Below, piece after piece: positions 59,581 to 64,000 of a stretch of DNA of 64,000 nucleotides (positions within the stretch are counted from its first letter, which is position 1; each line of letters starts with the position of its first letter). The stretch spans positions 176,761 through 240,760 of the forward strand of contig NZ_JAOYFC010000003.1 of the NCBI RefSeq assembly GCF_025802015.1. The letters run 5' to 3'. The stretch comes from Falsihalocynthiibacter halioticoli. GTDB lineage: Bacteria > Pseudomonadota > Alphaproteobacteria > Rhodobacterales > Rhodobacteraceae. The notes beneath the pieces were generated by a model. That model did no database searches. It was not told where the DNA came from and saw only the letters and a program-made list of their open reading frames with translations. The position numbers were made by a program, and so were the translations under genes.

Positions 59581-61086
59581 ATGAGATTCATGGGGTGGGC
59601 AGGGCAAGCGCTCGAGATTTTGGCGCTAATGTTTGTTTGGCTCTTGGGACTCGCCGTCTTGGCCGCGGCAATTATGTTTGTCATCGACAGGACGCAGACC
59701 GAAGATGCAGTTCGCAGAAATTATCCTGTGATCGGGCGGTTTCGGAAGCTTTTCACGACGTTGGGCGAATTCTTCCGACAGTATTTCTTTGCTATGGATC
59801 GCGAAGAACTCCCTTTTAACCGAGCACAGCGAGATTGGGTGTCGCGCGCCGCTAAAGGCTCAAGCAATACCGTTGCGTTTGGCAGTACAAGAAATCTCGC
59901 GGTACCGGGCACTCCGATCTTTGTGAACGCGGCGTTTCCACCTCTGGATGATCAATTCGCAAGCACAGATCCGATGACCATTGGGCCCGGAGCGCGGGCA
60001 CCCTATGTTGCAAAATCCATATTCAATATTTCGGGTATGAGTTATGGCGCGCTGAGCAAACCTGCTGTTCGGGCTTTGTCGCTTGGCGCTAGGGAGGCCG
60101 GAATTTGGATTAACACAGGAGAGGGCGGTCTTTCTCCTTATCATCTTGAGGGCAAGCCGGATGTCGTTTTTCAGATCGGCACGGCGAACTATGGCGTCTG
60201 CGACGAGAACGGGCGGCTTTCAGAGGAGCGGTTGCAAAATGTTGCGGCCATCCCAGAGGTCAAGATGTTTGAACTTAAACTCGCGCAAGGGGCCAAGCCC
60301 GGAAAAGGCGGTATACTTCCAGCAGAGAAGGTAAGTGCTGAAATTGCCGAGATCAGGGGAATCCCAGCAGGCAAGGCAAGCATCTCGCCAAACCGGATCA
60401 GAGGCGTTGACGACTGGCAACAATTGCTCGATTTGATTTGCCACATACGCGAAGTTACCGGCAAGCCGGTTGGTTTTAAAACGGTTGTTGGTTCAACAGA
60501 ACCTTTGCGCGATCTTTTTGCCTTGATCGCCGAGCGTGGAGCAGATTGTGCGCCGGATTTCATAACCATCGATGGCGGAGAGGGCGGGACGGGAGCTGCA
60601 CCGATGCCTCTTATTGACTTGGTCGGGATGCCGATCAGAGAGGCATTGCCCAAAATTTCTGCGCTTCGAGATGAGTTCGGACTGAAAGACAGGATTCGCA
60701 TTATTGCGAGTGGTAAGCTTGTTAACCCCGGCGATGTCGCATGGGCGCTGGCGGCGGGTGCGGATTTTGTAACATCCGCGCGGGGGTTCATGTTTAGCCT
60801 CGGGTGTATTCAAGCGTTAAAATGCAACAAGAACACTTGCCCAACCGGCATAACCACACACGATCCACATCTACAGCGCGGGCTGGTACCGGAAGATAAG
60901 TATAAGAAAGTCGCACAATACGCGAAAGGAATCATCAAAGAGGTGGAAACGATTGCGCATTCGGTTGGCGTATCGGAGCCCCGTAAGATTCGACGGCATC
61001 ATGTTCGGCTTGTCATGCCTGATGGATCCAGCAGACGTATGAACGAGATTTTCCCTAATCAAGCGAGCGGCCCGCGCGAGGCCTAA
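59581..61086 (+). CDS. membrane-anchored FMN-binding glutamate synthase family protein
   Basis: A 501-residue protein with an N-terminal hydrophobic segment (about 10-40) followed by the GltB-type FMN TIM barrel: FNISGMSYGALSKPAVRALSLGA, NTGEGGLSPYH, FITIDGGEGGTGAAP and SARGFMFSLGCIQALKCNKNTCPTG, whose cysteines match the 3Fe-4S ligands of glutamate synthase. It lacks the amidotransferase and GXGXG domains, so it is not a full GOGAT. The physiological reaction of these stand-alone, membrane-tethered members is unclear. AGGAGGA precedes the start. It lies between clpB and the secreted Cache-like gene. Confidence 0.88.
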   Translation: MRFMGWAGQALEILALMFVWLLGLAVLAAAIMFVIDRTQTEDAVRRNYPVIGRFRKLFTTLGEFFRQYFFAMDREELPFNRAQRDWVSRAAKGSSNTVAFGSTRNLAVPGTPIFVNAAFPPLDDQFASTDPMTIGPGARAPYVAKSIFNISGMSYGALSKPAVRALSLGAREAGIWINTGEGGLSPYHLEGKPDVVFQIGTANYGVCDENGRLSEERLQNVAAIPEVKMFELKLAQGAKPGKGGILPAEKVSAEIAEIRGIPAGKASISPNRIRGVDDWQQLLDLICHIREVTGKPVGFKTVVGSTEPLRDLFALIAERGADCAPDFITIDGGEGGTGAAPMPLIDLVGMPIREALPKISALRDEFGLKDRIRIIASGKLVNPGDVAWALAAGADFVTSARGFMFSLGCIQALKCNKNTCPTGITTHDPHLQRGLVPEDKYKKVAQYAKGIIKEVETIAHSVGVSEPRKIRRHHVRLVMPDGSSRRMNEIFPNQASGPREA

Positions 61087-61108
61087 AGACGCGCGGGCGG
61101 CAGTGGCT

Positions 61109-61684
61109 TTATTCCAGAACACCCATGTTGATGGCATAGGTTACCGCACCAATCGGAGAGCCGGACTCCGGGTCGCTAATGGTCATTGAAACCTGAACAA
61201 CATAATCGCCCGTGCTTTCATCCAGCTCAACATCGCCAATGTGTACACCACCAGTGCCGGTGCCAAAGCTCTCTTGGAACTTAGCTTCGTCGCCTTGCCA
61301 ATAATCTGAAGTAACGGCAGATTGCCCGACATTCAGACCGTAACTATCCATGACAAAGACTTCGCTGACCAATCCGTTTGCGGCTGACTGCTTGTCCTTC
61401 AGGTGGGCCGAGACTGGATTTCCCAGAACCTCGGTTTGCAACGGTGTATCTGCAGAACCGATTTCCGCGCGCCATTGTGAATCAAGTGCGTCGATCTTTG
61501 ATTGAGAGATTCCATCGTGATTGGCGTTTTGTTTCTTGATCGCGGCGATAACGACCGGTGACTTTACCCAGCCCGCAAGCTCGTTGGATAGAAGCCCCTG
61601 AATTTTGTCATCTGCGTTTGCTCCGAAGGCCGCAGACGCGAAAACCGAAAGCGCCGCTGTGAGGGCGCAAGCAATACTCTTCAT
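61109..61684 (-). CDS. secreted single-domain Cache/PDC-like protein
   Basis: A 191-residue exported protein with signal peptide MKSIACALTAALSVFASAAFGA. The segment FVMDSYGLNVGQSAVTSDYWQGDEAKFQESF and YVVQVSMTISDPESGSPIGAVTYAINM is the end of a Cache/PDC sensor fold as in periplasmic ligand-binding domains of chemoreceptors. There is no transmembrane helix or signalling domain after it, so it is a free periplasmic binding protein rather than a receptor. AAGGAG precedes ATG 61684. It is divergent from msrP across 205 bases. The ligand is unknown. Confidence 0.68.
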   Translation of the reverse strand: MKSIACALTAALSVFASAAFGANADDKIQGLLSNELAGWVKSPVVIAAIKKQNANHDGISQSKIDALDSQWRAEIGSADTPLQTEVLGNPVSAHLKDKQSAANGLVSEVFVMDSYGLNVGQSAVTSDYWQGDEAKFQESFGTGTGGVHIGDVELDESTGDYVVQVSMTISDPESGSPIGAVTYAINMGVLE

Positions 61685-61775
61685 ATTTTTACTCCTTAAA
61701 AGACCTGTCTGGCCTCGGGCTTCATCAAAAAGGAAAGGCGTTGAGATTCAGCTAACGCCCAAAAATGTTTCAGAC

Positions 61776-61823
61776 TTCACAGAATTCACGGCGTTATTCA
61801 CGCAGGTCCAACATTTGCGTGAA
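61776..61823. promoter_or_regulatory. dyad and direct-repeat cluster upstream of msrP
   Basis: TTCACGCA (61797-61804) and TGCGTGAA (61816-61823) form a perfect eight-base inverted repeat with an 11-base spacer. The half-site core TTCAC also occurs at 61776 and 61785 in the same orientation. The dyad ends 66 bases before the msrP ATG, a position suited to a transcription factor. Function is inferred only. Confidence 0.5.
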
Positions 61824-61889
61824 ATCTGCAACTTACGCTTTGCGGATGCGGCGGATTGAACGATTGTGGCCAAGACAAAGGAGACTGTT

Positions 61890-62813
61890 ATGTCCAAGAC
61901 ATTCAAAACCGACCTGAAATGGTCTGATGTTACGCCGAAAGCCGACTTTCTGAACCGCCGTCAACTTATGGCAGGCGTCGGTGCGGCGGGGCTTATTGCG
62001 AGTACACCCGCGCTGGGCAAAATCGCGACTGTAAAAAGCCGTTACTCCACAAGCGAAAAACCCAACAGCTTTGAAGACATCACAAAGTACAACAACTTTT
62101 ATGAATTCGGGACGGGCAAAGACGATCCGGCCAAATACGCTGGCGCACTCACAACTGATCCTTGGTCTATCAAGATTGACGGGATGGTTGACCGGCCCGG
62201 CACTTATGATCTTGCTGACATTACTAAGGGTGTCACCATGGAAGAGCGTATCTATCGTTTCCGGTGTGTCGAGGCATGGGCGATGGTCATCCCATGGGTC
62301 GGTTTCGAACTGAGTACGCTCCTTAAGAGAGTGGGCGTTAAATCAGGGGCAAAGTATGTGGCGTTTGAAACGCTGGAGCGTCCGTCCGAAATGATTGGTC
62401 AAAAGCGGCGCACTATTCCTTGGCCGTATCGGGAAGGTCTGCGGCTGGATGAGGCAATGAACCCGCTAACAATTCTGGCGACAGGCCTCTATGGCGACAC
62501 GTTGCCAAATCAGAACGGCGCACCGATCCGACTTGTTGTTCCGTGGAAGTATGGTTTCAAATCCATCAAGTCGATCGTTCGCATTTCTCTTACAAGCAAG
62601 CAGCCAGAAAGCAGTTGGAATATGCTGCAACCAAGTGAGTACGGCTTCTATAGTAATGTGAACCCGAACGTTGACCATCCGAGGTGGAGCCAAGCGAGCG
62701 AACGCAAGATTGGTGGACTGATTGCAAAGCGTCAGCCAACGCTGATGTTCAACGGGTACGAAAAAGAGGTGGCCGGACTCTATAAGGGGATGGATCTGGC
62801 GAAGTTCTATTAA
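61890..62813 (+). CDS. msrP: protein-methionine-sulfoxide reductase catalytic subunit MsrP
   Basis: A 307-residue periplasmic molybdopterin enzyme of the sulfite oxidase fold (formerly YedY) that repairs oxidised methionine in envelope proteins. A twin-arginine export signal is visible (LNRRQLMAGVGAAGLIASTPA, Arg23-Arg24). The molybdenum-ligating cysteine is Cys126 in YRFRCVEAWAMVIPW, and IRLVVPWKYGFKSIKSI is the conserved cofactor-binding part. AAGGAGA seven bases upstream fixes ATG 61890. It is followed 36 bases later by msrQ, and the two make the MsrPQ system. Confidence 0.96.
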   Translation: MSKTFKTDLKWSDVTPKADFLNRRQLMAGVGAAGLIASTPALGKIATVKSRYSTSEKPNSFEDITKYNNFYEFGTGKDDPAKYAGALTTDPWSIKIDGMVDRPGTYDLADITKGVTMEERIYRFRCVEAWAMVIPWVGFELSTLLKRVGVKSGAKYVAFETLERPSEMIGQKRRTIPWPYREGLRLDEAMNPLTILATGLYGDTLPNQNGAPIRLVVPWKYGFKSIKSIVRISLTSKQPESSWNMLQPSEYGFYSNVNPNVDHPRWSQASERKIGGLIAKRQPTLMFNGYEKEVAGLYKGMDLAKFY

Positions 62814-62849
62814 AGCGAAACCGCCACTTATTCCGGACAGGACAAACAC

Positions 62850-63464
62850 GTGACATCTCTCGTACAATCGCTAAACAGCGCGACACGAAAAATTCCCGCT
62901 TGGATTCTATATGTGCTGGGCATGGTTCCTGTGGCCGCGTTGACCCTACAACTCTTTAACGGGCAGCTCGGTATCGATCCTGTCAAAACGCTGGAACACG
63001 AGCTTGGCGAAATCGCGCTGCAGCTTCTAATCGCTGGTCTGGCGATCACACCGCTTAGAAATGCGTTCGGGCTTAACCTCATCAAGTTTCGCCGCGCTAT
63101 AGGGTTATTGGCGTTTGCCTATGTGGTTATGCACCTTGGTGTCTGGTTGTTCTTGGATATGCAGCTCCTTATGCAGCAGATTCTCAAAGACCTCGTGAAA
63201 CGGTGGTACATAACGATCGGAATGTTCGGACTGCTTCTGATGATTCCGCTGGCTTTAACTTCAAATAACCTGTCGTTGCGAAAACTCGGGGCGGCCAACT
63301 GGCGTAAACTTCACAAACTCACATACGGTGCAGTTCTCGCAGGGGCGATCCACTATGTTATTCTCGTAAAGGGGTGGCAACTTGAACCGCTCATCTATCT
63401 AGCGATTGTCGTGTTGCTGCTTGCTATGAGAATCCCCCCTCTAAAACGTGTGCGGCTGGTTTAA
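62850..63464 (+). CDS. msrQ: heme-binding membrane subunit MsrQ
   Basis: A 204-residue integral membrane cytochrome b-type protein (formerly YedZ, ferric reductase-like domain) that passes electrons from the respiratory chain to MsrP. Five to six hydrophobic helices are visible. Likely heme-axial histidines include that in AYVVMHLGVW and those in WRKLHKLTYGAVLAGAIHYVILVKG. Its GTG start at 62850 has no close Shine-Dalgarno, but the spacing after msrP and the family length support it. After it no gene is seen up to the right edge. Confidence 0.93.
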   Translation: MTSLVQSLNSATRKIPAWILYVLGMVPVAALTLQLFNGQLGIDPVKTLEHELGEIALQLLIAGLAITPLRNAFGLNLIKFRRAIGLLAFAYVVMHLGVWLFLDMQLLMQQILKDLVKRWYITIGMFGLLLMIPLALTSNNLSLRKLGAANWRKLHKLTYGAVLAGAIHYVILVKGWQLEPLIYLAIVVLLLAMRIPPLKRVRLV

Positions 63465-63465
63465 A

Positions 63466-63518
63466 CGAGTCACGCGAGTCACGTTGGCTCATGATTCCGC
63501 CAGAATCCCCGACTCGCG
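63466..63518. repeat. tandem 9-mer and inverted repeat after msrQ
   Basis: CGAGTCACG is present twice in tandem (63466-63474 and 63475-63483). CGCGAGTC (63473-63480) recurs as its perfect complement GACTCGCG (63511-63518), with GATTC/GAATC forming a smaller stem in the loop. No T run follows. It is plausibly structured 3' sequence of the msrPQ transcript; its function is unknown. From here to 63728 I see no gene. Confidence 0.55.
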
Positions 63519-63728
63519 AAGCCGATTCCGAGCTGATTCAGCCCAATAATGTATGCAATGAGGGGGCGAGTCTGTGGATAAGCCGTTCTTTGGCGATATT
63601 TAACGGTAATTCGCAGCTTCAATTTCAAAGAAATATCGAAAATCTGAAAAATCATATTCTGTAAACTATTGTTTTCATTAGTGTTTCGTGAAAATTTCAA
63701 AAAAACGTCGTATTTCTGAAAAAACCGC

Positions 63729-63757
63729 TTGCGCACTCCGACCGCTAGCCCTAAAAC
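63729..63757 (+). promoter_or_regulatory. predicted rRNA operon promoter
   Basis: TTGCGC (63729-63734) and TAAAAC (63752-63757) are separated by exactly 17 bases. Upstream lies A/T-tract DNA (about 63630-63724) resembling an UP element. The -10 hexamer lacks the final T, as in many rhodobacteral rRNA promoters. The GC-rich start region and the leader that follows resemble rhodobacteral rrn leaders from memory. Transcription would begin near 63764 and run out of the window. Confidence 0.6.
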
Positions 63758-63763
63758 CCCCCT

Positions 63764-64000
63764 CACCGGCGACGCAGTGATGCTCACCGGGGCGCCAAAC
63801 GGGCCACACTGGAAACAGCAAGGCAACGCGACGCATAAAAAATTAGAGACAATACAGGCTGCGGGCGCCAGAGAGTTACGGCGCACTTGGTCAGTTTTTG
63901 CCTCTTGGCTATTTGACATGATTAGTATCTGAAGAGATATGTGGGCGGTTTGGTTCATTCGATGGATCAACGTCTGTATATCAACGCTAGTAGGATTTCG
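63764..64000 (+). ncRNA. 5' leader of a putative rRNA transcript (16S beyond edge)
   Basis: This region has no credible gene. It contains GGCTATTTGACA (63907-63918), similar to the boxA antitermination element, followed by GAAGAGATATGTGGGCGG and GGATCAACGTCTGTATATCA, segments I recognise from sequences just upstream of 16S rRNA genes in Rhodobacterales. The 16S gene itself is not in the window. The call rests on motif memory, not alignment. Confidence 0.55.

Noticed and set aside
61605..61859. An 84-codon plus-strand frame overlapping the start of the Cache-like gene
   Set aside because: It is antisense to the signal peptide region and the divergent promoter, with no conserved features.
63479..63970. 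A 163-codon minus-strand frame and a 67-codon plus-strand frame in the last 500 bases
   Set aside because: Neither has a family resemblance or a convincing ribosome site, and both overlie the predicted rRNA promoter and leader.
1..64000. CRISPR arrays, insertion sequences, prophage, toxin-antitoxin or defence genes
   Set aside because: I saw no regularly spaced repeats, transposase or integrase motifs, phage genes or defence-system domains in either strand.

Overview
The window reads as a chromosomal segment of an alphaproteobacterium of the order Rhodobacterales, most likely the marine Roseobacter group. The evidence is the set of neighbours (ftsK-lolA, rbfA-truB-rpsO-pnp, rsmB-heparinase-like-purH-lspA-DUF3035-two M16 proteases, mutL-rmuC), a 41-residue L36 protein with a single cysteine, an HspQ and a zinc-ribbon DinB of the type I associate with that group, and a right edge that looks like a rhodobacteral rRNA operon promoter and leader. 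I see no insertion sequence, prophage, CRISPR array or defence island. Almost all of it is core-genome content, densely packed, with many 4-base ATGA overlaps.

Layout. 1-10 kb: the 5' end of a UbiH/COQ6-type hydroxylase (cut by the edge), an amidase, a DapC-like aminotransferase, ftsK, lolA, a lytic transglycosylase-like lipoprotein, an AEC transporter, hspQ and a gamma-glutamyltransferase. 10-16 kb: an RsbW/STAS partner-switch pair, a thiolase, msrC, a GFA-fold protein, an RluA-type pseudouridine synthase, a 1-Cys peroxiredoxin and a KpsS/LipB-like capsule protein. 15.7-21.5 kb (minus strand): rbfA, truB, rpsO and pnp with three extra genes inserted. 21.6-34.4 kb (plus strand): dapB, rsmB, a heparinase II/III-like protein, purH, lspA, a DUF3035 lipoprotein, two M16 proteases, mutL and rmuC. 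34.4-36.6 kb: a saccharopine-pathway pair. 36.7-42.1 kb: an orphan molybdenum formate dehydrogenase alpha subunit facing a hybrid histidine kinase and response regulator. 42.3-50.8 kb: a branched-chain-amino-acid-type (Liv) ABC importer bracketed by two different acyl-CoA-ligase-family proteins. 50.8-56.7 kb: fatty acid desaturase, rpmJ, tRNA-Val(GAC), an N-formylglutamate amidohydrolase-like enzyme, dinB, a band-7/NfeD pair and pyrF. 56.9-64 kb: clpB, a membrane-anchored FMN glutamate-synthase-like protein, a secreted Cache-like protein, msrPQ, then the presumed rrn promoter.

How the genes work together. Housekeeping blocks cover RNA decay and ribosome maturation, chromosome segregation, lipoprotein processing and mismatch repair. 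Oxidative-damage repair recurs: msrC for free methionine sulfoxide, msrPQ for periplasmic protein methionine sulfoxide, and a 1-Cys peroxiredoxin. The most system-like region is 40.2-50.8 kb, where a two-component system is divergent from a transporter plus two CoA-ligase-type enzymes. This suggests regulated uptake and CoA activation of an organic acid whose identity the sequence does not reveal. I found nothing I would call a wholly new system. The ligase-bracketed importer, the non-canonical P-loop of its terminal ligase, the orphan formate dehydrogenase and the dyad upstream of msrP are the points most worth checking.
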